From assembly GCA_963995505.1 (NCBI GenBank), contig OZ023181.1:12892221-12956220 (forward strand): 64,000 nt of DNA. The letters run 5' to 3'. A program made the translations under genes and the position numbers. Source of the stretch: Hypericum androsaemum. Taxonomy: Eukaryota; Streptophyta; Magnoliopsida; Malpighiales; Hypericaceae. This document shows positions 20,701 to 30,900 of this stretch, in pieces; positions within the stretch are counted from its first letter, which is position 1; the number at the start of each line of letters is the position of its first letter. The notes below the pieces were generated by a model. That model was not told the DNA's origin and searched no databases. It was given only the letters and a program-made list of their open reading frames with translations.

Positions 20701-22827
20701 TACCTTATCTTGCCTATTCCTTACCTTTTCTTGTCATTTCTTGCCATATCTTACCTTTTCTTTCCTTTTCTTGCCTTATCCTCCCTTTTCTTAACTCATC
20801 TTTCCTTTTCTTGCCTTTCCTTCCTTTTTCTTGCATTTTCTTTCCTTTTCTTGCCTTTTCCTTGCCTTTTCTCGCCTTTTCTTTTCTTTGGTTGCCTTTT
20901 CATTGTCTTTTCTTGCCTTATCTTTCCTTTGCTTTCCTTTTCTTGCATTTTCTTACCTTTTCTCACCTTTTTTTGCCTTATCTTGCCTTATCTTGCCTTT
21001 TCTTACCTTTCCTTGCCTTTTATTTCCATTTCTTGCCTTTTCATGCATTTTCCATGCCTTTTCTTTCCTTTTCTTTCCTTTCCTTCCCTTTTCTTGCCTT
21101 ATCTTGCCTTTTCTTGCCTTTTTATTCCTTTTCCTTGCCTTTTCTTGCCACTTCTTTCCTTTGCTTGTCTTTTCCTTGCCTTTTCTTGCCTTTTCATTTC
21201 TTTTCCATGCCTTTTCTTTCCTTTTCTTGCCTTATCTTGCCTTTTCCTTGCCTTTTCTTTCCTTTTCTTGCCTAATCTTACCTTATCTTGCCTTTGCTTG
21301 CCTTTTCATTCCTTATCTTTCCGTTTCTTCCCTTTTCATTGCTTTTCCTTGCATTTTCTTGCCATTTCTTTCCTTTTAATGTCGTTTCTTGCCATATCTT
21401 GCTTTCTCTTTCCTTTTCTTGAACTTGCTTTATCTTTCCTTTTCTTTCCTTTTCTTGCCATTTCTTGCCTTATCTTGCCTTTTTTTACATTTTCATGTCT
21501 TTTCTTTCCTTTTGTTACCTTTTCTCGCCTTTTATTTCATTTTCTTGCCTTTTCGTGCTTTTTCCTTGCCTTTTCTTGCCTTATCTTGCCTTTTCCTTAC
21601 CGTTTCTTGCCTTTTCTTGCCATATCTTACCTTTTCTTGCCTTTTCCTTGCCTTTTCTTTCCTTTTCTTGCCTTATCTTGCCTTTTCTTACCTCATCTTT
21701 CCTTTTCTTTCCTTTTCTTGCTTTTCCTTCCCTTATCTTGCCTTTTCCTTGCCTTTTCTTACATTTTCTTTCCTTTACTTGCCTTTTCCTTGCCTTATCT
21801 TTCCTTATCTTTCCTTTTCATTCCTTTTCTTGCCTTATCTTACCATTTCTTGCCTTATCTTGCCTTTTCATACATTTTCTTGCCTTTTCCATGCCTTTTC
21901 TTTCCTTATCTTGCCATTTCTTGCCTTTTCCTTGCCTTTTCATGCCTTTACCATGCCTTACCTTACCTTTTCTTGCCTTTTCCTTGCCTTTTCTTTCCTT
22001 TTCTTGCCTTTCCATGCCTTTTCCATGCCTTTTCTTGCCTTTTCCTTGCCTTTTCATGCCTTTTCTTTCCTTGCCTTTTCCTTGCCTTTTCTTTCTTTTT
22101 CTTGCCTTATCTTTCCTTATCTTGCCTTTTCTTTGCTTTTCATGTCTTTTCATTACTTTTCTTACCTTATCTTTCCTTTTCTTGCCTTTTCTTTCCTTTT
22201 CTTGCCTTATCTTACCTTATCTTACCTTTTCTTGCCTTTTCCTTACCCTTTCTTTCCTTTTCTTGCCTTTTCATGCCTTATCTTTCCTTTTATTTTCATG
22301 CCTTTTCCATGCCTTTTCTAGCCTTTTTCTTGCCTTATCTTTCCTTTTCTTTCCATTTCTTTCCATTTCTTGCCTTGTCTTAACTTATCTTGGCTTTTCT
22401 TACCTTTTCTTGCCTTTTCTTACCTCATCTTTTCTTTTCTTTCCTTTTCTTGCCTTTCCTTTCCTTTTCTTGCCTTATCTTGCCTTTTCTTTTCTTATCT
22501 TGCCTTTTCCTTGCCTTTTCTTTCCTTTTCTTGCCTTTCCTTTCCTTTTCTTGCCTTATCTTGCCTTTTCTTTTCTTATCTTGCCTTTTCCTTGCCTTTT
22601 CTTTCCTTTTCTTGACTTATCTTACCTTATGTTGCCTTTTCCTGCCTTTACATTCATTTTCCTTGCCTTTTCTTTCATTTTCTTGCCTTTTCATGACATT
22701 CCATGCCTTTTCTTGCCTTTTCATGCCTTTTCCTTGCCTTTTCTTTCCTTTTCTTGCCTTATCTTGCCTTTTTCTTGCCTTTTCTTTCCTTTTCATGTCT
22801 TTTTATGCCTTTTCTTGTCTTGTCTTA
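11788..22827. repeat. Pyrimidine-rich satellite, block 3 (11 kb)
   Basis: This block contains only CCTTTTCTTG-type units and variants. It includes the 2.5-kb tandem duplication described separately. From about 19.6 kb a differently ordered section begins, with the landmark TGATGTTGTCG near 19731, TGATCTTGTCG near 20546 and AATGTCG near 21376. I see no host gene and no other mobile element in it. Open frames up to 748 codons on the + strand, and the lysine/arginine-rich ones on the minus strand, are compositional. Confidence 0.97.
11790..16900. repeat. Tandem higher-order satellite repeat, about 2.5 kb x 2
   Basis: The order of unit variants at about 11790-14355 repeats at about 14356-16900. 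Landmarks: CTTTACTTTCATTTTCC near 12026 and 14590; TTTTCTTGTCTTATC near 12237 and 14812; GAATTATCTTGCC near 12429 and 15012; TTTTAATGTC near 13341 and 15852. The spacing moves between about 2510 and 2583 bp, so copies have gained and lost units since duplication. A further partial repeat starting TTTCCATTTCTTTCC occurs near 16850 and 17525, about 0.67 kb apart. Confidence 0.85.
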
Positions 22828-23349
22828 TGCCGTAGGACGAATCACAATAAGCAAGAACTCCCTCGGCCAGCCTGTTTGTGCATTGGACGTGTGCATGGCG
22901 AGCGTGCATTTTGTGTTTTCAATTATTGCAATCTCTTTCCAGAACATGTTTAAATTTCGTGTTTAATTTCGTGGCTGTAATAAGGCAAATGAAATGCCAA
23001 TTAGTGGAGGTTAAAGAGGAGGTTACGGACAGGAGGAGTGTGAGAAGGCTCGCCATAACTCTCGCCTTCAAACCCGCCTTAACTCCCTCCTTCTATTTGT
23101 ATCTTGCGAAGGGAAATAATGGACAGACAATTTTTATCCAAAAACAAACACGAGTAAGTGAGTTGAGAGCGCTGCGTCCGTGAGAGTGGTCTACCTTGGC
23201 CATTGGTTGGCTGCTTGTGGACTCAAGCACACCTTCCATCTTGTTTCGGAAGATTCAAGTGGAAGTGTCTATTGTTTTATTTCTTTCTGTTTCTTCGGAG
23301 CCTTGTTTACTTTAAGTGTAGATTAGCACGCTTCCATTGTGCTACACCA
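22828..23349 (+). repeat. 5' LTR of element 3
   Basis: It is 522 bp, starts TGCCGTAGGACG and ends TGCTACACCA. The primer-binding site follows after two bases. No convincing TATAAA box was seen. The last 70 bp match the 3' remnant with a single C/G difference. Confidence 0.9.
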
Positions 23350-23351
23350 AG

Positions 23352-23363
23352 TGGTATCAGAGC
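23352..23363 (+). other. Primer-binding site of element 3
   Basis: TGGTATCAGAGC is the exact complement of the 3' end of plant initiator tRNA-Met and starts two bases after the LTR. Confidence 0.93.
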
Positions 23364-23522
23364 TGATGAGTGAGATCCATCTCAGCTTCTACGTTGAGAT
23401 TGAGTGCATGTAATCACCCGGTGAGTTGCGAGAGACCCCATCTACGAGCTGATCCACAAGACTTCATCTCCTGATCTAAGTCTCATTTTTAACCACCTAG
23501 CACCACCAAAAGCCGATGCACT
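23364..23522 (+). other. Short leader of element 3
   Basis: This is about 160 bp of ordinary mixed sequence between primer site and gag. Unlike elements 1 and 2, it has no long purine tract. Confidence 0.7.
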
Positions 23523-25355
23523 ATGGCCGACCCTAATGACATCCCAAGACCCGACATGAATCAGAGATTCACTCAAATGGAGGCGGTAATTCAGGCAATC
23601 CTTACACGCCTGGACAACCTTGCGGTGCAACCTCCCGTAGGGCAACCCCCTCCAGCTGAGGTACGTAATGATCAAAGAGAGGAAGAGGAGGATGTAGATT
23701 CTGATGCTACCCTTAATGTGAGAAGGGGAGGGAGAGGGTTGAGGGGACGAGGTAGAGGAGGTGGTAGACATGGTGATCTAGGACGTGCTCCTGGAAGAGA
23801 AGCCTATAGGGAGGATTACGAGCGTGGAGAAGCGTATCGAAGGGTGGATCGCCCTTTTAAGATGAACATCGAGAAGTTCTTTGGTGATGTTGATGTTGAG
23901 GGGTTCCTAAATTGGCTAGACTCCGTTGAGAAGTATTTCGACTGTATGGACCTTATGGAGGAGCAGAAGGTCAGTTATGTAGCCTTCAAACTTGAGTCTG
24001 GAGCCGCTATTTGGTGGACAAAGGAGCAAGAGATGAGGAGGAGAAGAGGAGATCGACCAATCAGAGACTGGCCTACAATGGAGCAGGCACTTCGTGAAAG
24101 GTTTCTCCCTGTTGATTATCACCAAACCTTGTACACACAGTTCCTGACTTGCACTCAAGGGACTAGAACTGTGGAAGAATATGTCTCTGAGTTTATGAGG
24201 TTGGCATCTCGTAATGACATAGAAGAGAACGAGGATCAGATGATAGCGCATTTTGTTGAAGGTCTGAGTTACGAGATCAAAGGTAGGATGGAGTTTGACA
24301 CCTTCCTATTCTTCAACGATGCTTGTGCGAAGGCAAGAAAAATAGGTGGTGCCTTGAAGAAAAAGAAAGCAACATCTTCTCATTTTTCAGGACCTGGCCA
24401 GACATCCACCTATGCAAGAGGAGGTGCGGCGAAGAATGCACCCCAAGCATCCGAGTCCAGACCCCCTCCAAGCAAGCCTGCCCCCGTGGTGGAACAAAGA
24501 AAGGGAAAGGAGGTAGCCACAACCTCATCAATCCGATGTTTCAAATGCAATGAAATGGGCCACAAGTCTAGTGATTGCCCTAAACGCAAGTTTACACAAC
24601 TTTGCGAGAAGGAAGATTCGGATGAGGAGAAGGAAGGGGCGTACTTGTGTGCACCCATGGACGAGGATGACGAAGAGGAGGAGATCTCTGAAGGAGAAGA
24701 GTATTGCGGGGTCATACAGAAGGTGGCATTGACCGTAACCAAGAGAGATGACTCCCAACGTAATAACTTGTTTCACACGAGTTGTCATGTTGGGAAAGTT
24801 GTGTGTGAAGTGATAATAGATGGAGGCAGCCAGGAGAACTTTGTGAGTAGCAAGACAGTGGAGAAGCTTGGCTTGAAGACCTCGCCACACCCCACTCCAT
24901 ATTCCATTGGATGGGTCAGATCCGGAGGTGGAATCAAGGTCAACTCGAGGTGCACTGTCCCAATCACAATTGGGAAGTATTCTGACCAAGTTGTATGTGA
25001 TGTCCTTGAGATGGATGCGTGCAACATCCTATTAGGCAGACCTTGGGAGTTTGATAATAAGGTCGTGTATCGAGGCAAAGAAAACACATACGAGGTCAGA
25101 AAAGGAGGAGAGAAGTTTACCTTGTTGCCAAAGAAGCCTAAGCACGTGAAGGGGAAAACAAACAGTGCCATGCAGCTCGTATCTATGGTGACCTCTTTGC
25201 ACGAGATGGTGAACTACACGCGAGAAGTAGGCTGTTTTCATGTGCTTATTATGACAAATCCTCCAGCAAAGGATGCTGGAGGCTTGGAGTCTCTCCCCGA
25301 AGTGGTGCTGGAGTTATTTGAGCTCTTTCCAGAGCTCGTGGATGAAAGCTTGTAA
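23523..25355 (+). CDS. gag: Gag-protease of element 3 (610 codons, ends at a premature stop)
   Basis: This is a retrotransposon capsid polyprotein plus protease. Residues about 68-84 form an Arg/Gly-rich RGG-like patch. A Retrotrans_gag-type core follows at about 112-280 (AAIWWTKEQ, RFLPVDYH, TVEEYVSEF). A CCHC zinc knuckle lies at residues 339-352, then an acidic stretch, then protease with IIDGGSQENFVSS (Asp 433). The start is the first ATG after the leader (ACTATGGCC). It terminates at TAA 25353-25355, 16 bp before the [13 protein letters not shown] block that normally opens the RT region. Pol continues in the same frame, so this stop is probably a mutation in a single gag-pol frame. Confidence 0.88.
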   Translation: MADPNDIPRPDMNQRFTQMEAVIQAILTRLDNLAVQPPVGQPPPAEVRNDQREEEEDVDSDATLNVRRGGRGLRGRGRGGGRHGDLGRAPGREAYREDYERGEAYRRVDRPFKMNIEKFFGDVDVEGFLNWLDSVEKYFDCMDLMEEQKVSYVAFKLESGAAIWWTKEQEMRRRRGDRPIRDWPTMEQALRERFLPVDYHQTLYTQFLTCTQGTRTVEEYVSEFMRLASRNDIEENEDQMIAHFVEGLSYEIKGRMEFDTFLFFNDACAKARKIGGALKKKKATSSHFSGPGQTSTYARGGAAKNAPQASESRPPPSKPAPVVEQRKGKEVATTSSIRCFKCNEMGHKSSDCPKRKFTQLCEKEDSDEEKEGAYLCAPMDEDDEEEEISEGEEYCGVIQKVALTVTKRDDSQRNNLFHTSCHVGKVVCEVIIDGGSQENFVSSKTVEKLGLKTSPHPTPYSIGWVRSGGGIKVNSRCTVPITIGKYSDQVVCDVLEMDACNILLGRPWEFDNKVVYRGKENTYEVRKGGEKFTLLPKKPKHVKGKTNSAMQLVSMVTSLHEMVNYTREVGCFHVLIMTNPPAKDAGGLESLPEVVLELFELFPELVDESL

Positions 25356-27965
25356 AAGGGGCTACCACCCTTGCGTGACATCCAGCACCAAATTGACCTT
25401 ATACCTGGCGCAACCCTTCCAAACTTGCCACACTACCGGATGAGTCCTAAGGAGAACCAAATTCTCCGAGAGCAAGTGCAAGAGTTACTGGACAAGGGCT
25501 ATGCGCAAGAAAGCCTAAGCCCGTGTGGTGTGCCAGCCTTGCTCGTACCAAAGAAGGACGGCACTTGGAGGATGTGCATCGACAGCAGGGCGATCAACAA
25601 GATTACCATTGGGTACAGATTTCCCATCCCTCGCCTCGATGACATGATGGATAATTTAAGTGGTGCAACCATATTCTCCAAGATTGACCTACGGAGTGGA
25701 TATCACCAAATCCGTATCCGGCCAGGTGATGAATGGAAGACCGCTTTCAAAACACGGGACGGGTTGTACGATTGGCTTGTGATGCCCTTCGGATTGACCA
25801 ATGCCCCGAGCACCTTCATGAGGCTGATGCACCAAGTCCTAAAGCCTTTCCTGGACAAGTACGTAGTGGTTTATTTTGATGACATCTTGGTGTATAGCAA
25901 GACCAAAGATGATCACGTGGTGCATTTGAAGGAAGTGTTCTCAACCTTGCGAGCAAATCAATTGTACGTGAACCTGAAGAAGTGTAGTTTTTGGAAGAGC
26001 CAACTTCTGTTTTTTGGGTTCCTGGTTGGAAAGGAAGGAGTCCATGTTGATCAGGCCAAGATAGAAGCAATACGCTCCTGGCCAGCTCCTTTGAATATGA
26101 GCCAGACCCGTAGCTTTCTTGGCTTGGCATCCTTCTACCGCCGGTTCATTCGGGACTTCAGTTTGATTGCTGCCCCCCTCACGGCCTTACTGAAGAAGCA
26201 GACCCTATTCGTGTGGGGAGAAGAAGCTGAGCGTGCCTTCCAGACACTAAAGGAGAAGTTAAGCTCCGCGCCCGTGCTTGCACTCCCTAACTTTGCCAAG
26301 CTTTTTGAAGTTGAAGTGGATGCATCCGGGCTTGGCATTGGGGCTGTGCTCTCACAAGAGAAGAAACCCGTGGCCTTCTTTAGTGAGAAGCTCAGTGAAG
26401 CAAGACTGAAATGGACAACGTATGAGAAAGAATTCTACGCTGTCTTCCGAGCTCTCAAGACTTGGGAGCACTACCTTGTTGGTAAGGAGTTCATCCTCTA
26501 CTCGGACCACAAGGCTTTGAAATTCTTACATGATCAGTCTAGGCTTAGCAATCCAATGCATGCTCGTTGGTGCACCTACTTACAGAAATTCCCTTTTAAG
26601 ATCTCTCATAAAAGTGGAACTCAGAATATAGTTGCTGATGCCTTGAGTAGGAGACTTGCATTGCTTACTGAGTTGCGAGGTGTGATTACTGCCTTTGATT
26701 GTGTCCGAGATATGTATGAGGAGGATGGAGACTTTGGTGATATTTGGATGAAGTGCAAGGAAGGAAAGGGTGTAGGAGATTATTTCTTGCAGGATGGGTT
26801 CCTAATGAAAGGGAATCAGTTGTGTGTACCAAAGTCATCCCTACGAGATCATTTGATGCACGAGATGCACGCGGGAGGCTTGGCAGCTCATTTGGGATGT
26901 GATAAGACTCTGTCCTCTTTGCAAGAGCATTTCCATTGGCCAAAGATGTATAAGGATGTTGCTAAGTTTGTGCAACACTGCCGCGTATGCCAAGAAACAA
27001 AAGGTGGCGTCAACAATGCCGGTCTTTACACTCCTTTGCCAATTCCCAATGGCATATGGGAAGACCTTAGCATGCATTTTATTCTTGGCTTACCTCGCAC
27101 ACCAAGAGGGGCGGATTCTATTTTTGTCATTGTTGACAGGTTGTCAAAGATGGCGCATTTTGTGCCATGCAAGAAGACAAATGATGCATCCGCGGTGGCA
27201 AGGCATTTCTTTAGAGAGGTGGTGCGTTTGCATGGAGTGCCTAAGACGATTGTTTCTGACTGAGACACTAAGTTTCTTGCCAGCTTTTGGAAGACACTTT
27301 GGAGGATGTTCGATGCCACGCTACAATTCAGCACCACCGCGCACCCTCAGACAGATGGCCAAACTGAAGCAACCAACCGAACCCTTGGCAACCTTCTCCG
27401 CAGCTTGTGTCATGAGAGACTATGGCAGTGGGATCTTGCTTTGCCTATTGAGGAGTTCGCGTATAATGGAGCTGTTCACAGGTCTACGGGGAAGTCTCCC
27501 TTTGCTTTGGTGTATATAAAGCCTCCTAACCATTTGGTTGATGTCTCCTGTGTGCCACGCCCTATTCGAGCTAACACAAGTGCACTCTCCTATGCTGAAG
27601 ACGTGCAAGCCATTCTAGAAGCTGTGAAGAAGAGACTTAGCACACTGTATGCTAAGGAGAAAGAGCGAGTGGATGCAAAGCGAAAGGTGCAAATATTTTA
27701 ACCCGGAGAACAGGTTATGGTGCACTTTCGCAAAGAGCGCATGCCCACAGGCTGGGGAGGCAAGCTTCAGGCAAGAAGGTTTGGCCCATACAAGGTGCTA
27801 AGGCGTGTCAACGACAATGCATATGTGATTGACCTACCGGAAGATCTAGGCGTATCAAGGACATTCAACGTACCTGATCTCTCGCCATATTTCAACCCCC
27901 TTCCGTTACCAAGCCATATTTCAACCCCCTTTCTTTCTGTTTGTTCGGAGCCTTGTTTACTTTAA
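25356..27965 (+). pseudogene. pol: Pol of element 3 (RT, RNase H, integrase), disrupted
   Basis: RT opens with [13 protein letters not shown] and has YFDD at 25872-25883. RNase H ([18 protein letters not shown]) and an integrase with zinc finger follow, all in the gag frame. The integrase is interrupted by TGA at 27261, directly after the second catalytic Asp (SD, then stop). It resumes with [12 protein letters not shown] and is stopped again by TAA at 27699. The residue at the first catalytic Asp position is His (CAT at 27075, in SMHF where elements 1 and 2 have SMDF). The frame finally ends at 27963-27965, inside the LTR remnant, because the true 3' end was deleted. This copy cannot encode an active integrase. 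Confidence 0.9.
27884..27931. repeat. 19-bp direct repeat at the deletion junction of element 3
   Basis: GCCATATTTCAACCCCCTT occurs at 27884-27902 and 27913-27931, a 29-bp period. The second copy ends where 3' LTR similarity begins (27930). This looks like a scar of the event that fused the end of pol to the last 70 bp of the LTR, either slippage or end joining with filler. Confidence 0.85.
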
Positions 27966-27999
27966 GTGTAGATTAGCACGCTTCCATTGTGCTACACCA
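27930..27999 (+). repeat. Remnant (70 bp) of the 3' LTR of element 3
   Basis: It aligns without gaps to 23280-23349 with one mismatch. It keeps the terminal CTACACCA and is followed by TCTTA, so the integration end is authentic while the inner part of the LTR is gone. Confidence 0.92.
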
Positions 28000-30900
28000 T
28001 CTTATCTTTCCTTTTCTTGCCTTTTTATGACTTTTCCATGCCTTTTCATTCCTTTTTCTTGCCTTTTCTTTCATTTTCCTGCCTTATCTTGCTTTTTCTT
28101 TGCCCTTTCTTTCTTTTTCTTGTTTTTTCATGCATTTTCCTTGCCTTTTCTTGCCTTTTCCTTGCCTTATCTTGCCTTTTACTTGCCTTTTCTTGACTTA
28201 TCTTGCCTTTTCTTTCCTTTTCTTGCCTTTTCTTTCCTTTTCTTGCCTTTTCATGCCTTATCTTTCCTTTTCTTTCCTTTTCATGTCTTTTCCATGCCTT
28301 TTCGTGCCTTTTCCATGCCTTATCTCGCCTTATCTTTTCTTTTCCATGCCTTATCTTGCCTTTCCTTGCCTTTTCCTTGCCTTTTCATGCCTTTTCCATG
28401 CCTTTTCTTTCCTTAACTTGCCTTTTCATGCCTTTTCCTTGCCTTTTCTTTCCTTTTCTTGCCTTATCTTGCCTTTTTCTTGCCTTTTCTTTCCTTTTCA
28501 TATCTTTTTATGCCTTTTCTTGCCTTATGTTTCCTTTTCTTGCCTTTTCATGGCTTTCCTTACCTTTTCTGTCCTTTTCCTTGCCTTTTCTTTCCTTTTC
28601 TTGCCTTATCTTACCTTTTCCTTGCCCTTTATTTCCATTTCTTACCTTTTCATACCATTTCCATGCCTTTTCTTGCCTTTTCTTTCCTTTCCTTGCCTTA
28701 TCTTGCCTTTTCTTGCCTTATCTTCCATTTTCCTTGCCTTTTCTTTCCTTTTCTTACCTAATCTTACCTTATCTTGCCTTTTCATTCCTTTTCCTTGCCT
28801 TTTCTTGCCATTTCTTTCCTTTTCTTACCTTTTCCATGCCTTTTCTTGTCTTTTCTTTCCTTTGCTTGCCTTTTCCTTGCCTTTTCTTTCCTTTTCATGT
28901 CTTTTCATGCCTTTTCTTTCCTTTTCTTGCCTTTTCTTGCATTTTCCTTGCATTTTCTTGCCTTATCTTGCATTTTCCTTGCATTTACTTTCCTTTTCTT
29001 GCATAATCTTACCTTATCTTGCCTTTTTTTGCTTTTTCATTGCTTTTTCTTGCCTTTTCTTGCCTTTTCTTACCTTTTCTTGCATTTTCATTCCTTTTAC
29101 TTGCCTTTTTCTTGCCTTTTCGTGTCTTTTTCGTGCCTTTCCTTATCTTTCCTTTTCTTGCCTTTTACTTGCCTTTTATTTCCTTTTCATATCTTTTTAT
29201 GCCTTTTCTTGCCTTTTCTTTTCTTTCCTTGCCTTTTTTGCCTTTTCTTGCCCTTTCTTGCCATTTTGTTGCCTTTTCTTGCCTTTTCCTTGTCTTTTCC
29301 TGCCTGATGTTGTCGTTTCTTGCCTTATCTTGCTTTATCTTTCCTTTTCTTACCTTTTCTTGCCATTTCTTGCCTTATCTTACCTTTTCTTGCCTTTTCT
29401 GGCCTTTTCTTTCCTTTTTTTACCTTTTCTCGCCTTTTTTTTTCCTTTTCTTGCATTTTCGTGCCATTTCCTTGCCTTTTCCTGCCTTATCTTGCCTATT
29501 CCTTACCTTTTCTTGCCTTTTCTTGCCATATCTTACCTTTTCTTGCCTTATCCTGCCTTTTCTTAACTCATCTTTCCTTTTCTTTCCTTTTCTTGCCTTT
29601 CCTTCCCTTTTCTTGCATGTTCTTTCCTTTTCTTGCCTTTTCCTTGCCTTTTCTTTTCTTTGGTTGCCTTTTCATTGCCTTTTCTTGCCTTATCTTTCCT
29701 TTGCTTTCCTTTTCTTGCCTTTTCTTACCTTTTCTCAACTTTTCTTGCCTTATCTTGCCTTTTCTTACCTTTTCTAGCCTTTTCCTTGCCTTTTCATGTC
29801 TTTTCGGTGCCTTTCCTTATCTTTCCTTTTCTTGCCTTTTTCTTGCCTTTTCTTTACTTTTCATATCTTTTTATGCCTTTTCTTGCCTTATCTTTCTTTT
29901 TCATGCCTTTTCCATGCCTTTTCTTACCTTTTCTTTCCTTTTCCTTGCCTTTTCTTTCCTTTTCTTGCCTTATCTTGCCTTTTCTTTGCCCTTTATTTCC
30001 TTTTCTTACCTTTTCTTGCCTTATCTTACCTTTTCTTTCCTTTTCATATCTTTTTATGCCTTTTCTTGCCTTTTCTTTCCTTTCCTTGCCTTTTTTTGCC
30101 TTTTTTTGCCCTTTCTTGCCATTTCGTTGCCTTTTCCTTGCCTTTTCCTGCCTGATCTTGTCGTTTCTTGCCTTATCTTGCTTTATCTTTCCTTTTCTTA
30201 CCTTTTCTTGCCATTTCTTGCCTTATCTTACCTTTCTTGCCTTTTATTTCCTTTTCTTACCTTTTCTCGCCTTTTTTTTCCTTTTCTTGCCTTTTCGTGC
30301 CATTTCCTTGCCTTTTCCTACCTTATCTTGCCTATTCCTTACCTTTTCTTGTCTTTTCTTGCCATATCTTACCTTTTCTTTCCTTTTCTTGCCTTATCCT
30401 CCCTTTTCTTAACTCATCTTTCCTTTTCTTTCCTTTTCTTGCCTTTCCTTCCCTTTTCTTGCATTTTCTTTCCTTTTCTTGCCTTTTCTTGCGTTTTCTT
30501 TTCTTTGGTTGCCTTTTCATTGCCTTTTCTTGCCTTATCTTTCCTTTGCTTTCCTTTTCTTGCCTTTTCTTACCTTTTCTCACCTTTTCTTGCCTTATCT
30601 TGCCTTTTCTTAGCTTTCCTTGCCTTTTATTTCCATTTCTTGCCTTTTCATGCATTTTCCATGCCTTTTCTTTCCTTTTCTTTCCTTTCCTTCCCTTTTC
30701 TTGCCTTATCTTGCCTTTTCTTGCCTTTTTATTCCTTTTCCTTGCCTTTTCTTGCCACTTCTTTCCTTTTCTTGCCTTTTCCATGCCTTTTCTTGTCTTT
30801 TCTTTCCTTTGCATGTCTTTTCCTTGCCTTTTCTTGCCTTTTCATTTCTTTTCCATGCCTTTTCTTTCCTTTTCTTGCCTTATCTTGCCTTTTCCTTGCC

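Larger units (their letters stand above)
22828..27999 (+). mobile_element. Element 3: Ty3/gypsy LTR retrotransposon with truncated 3' LTR
   Basis: The element begins TGCCGTAGG and ends GCTACACCA. The 5-bp duplication TCTTA flanks it at 22823-22827 and 28000-28004. The 5' LTR is 522 bp; only its last 70 bp remain at the 3' end (27930-27999), so the polypurine tract and most of the 3' LTR are deleted. Gag, protease, RT, RNase H and integrase lie in one frame, interrupted by stops at 25353, 27261 and 27699. The LTR shows no similarity to those of elements 1 and 2, and no TRARAR tail follows integrase, so it is a separate family. Its clade is not resolved by eye. The uninterrupted satellite equivalent is near 14818. 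Confidence 0.93.
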
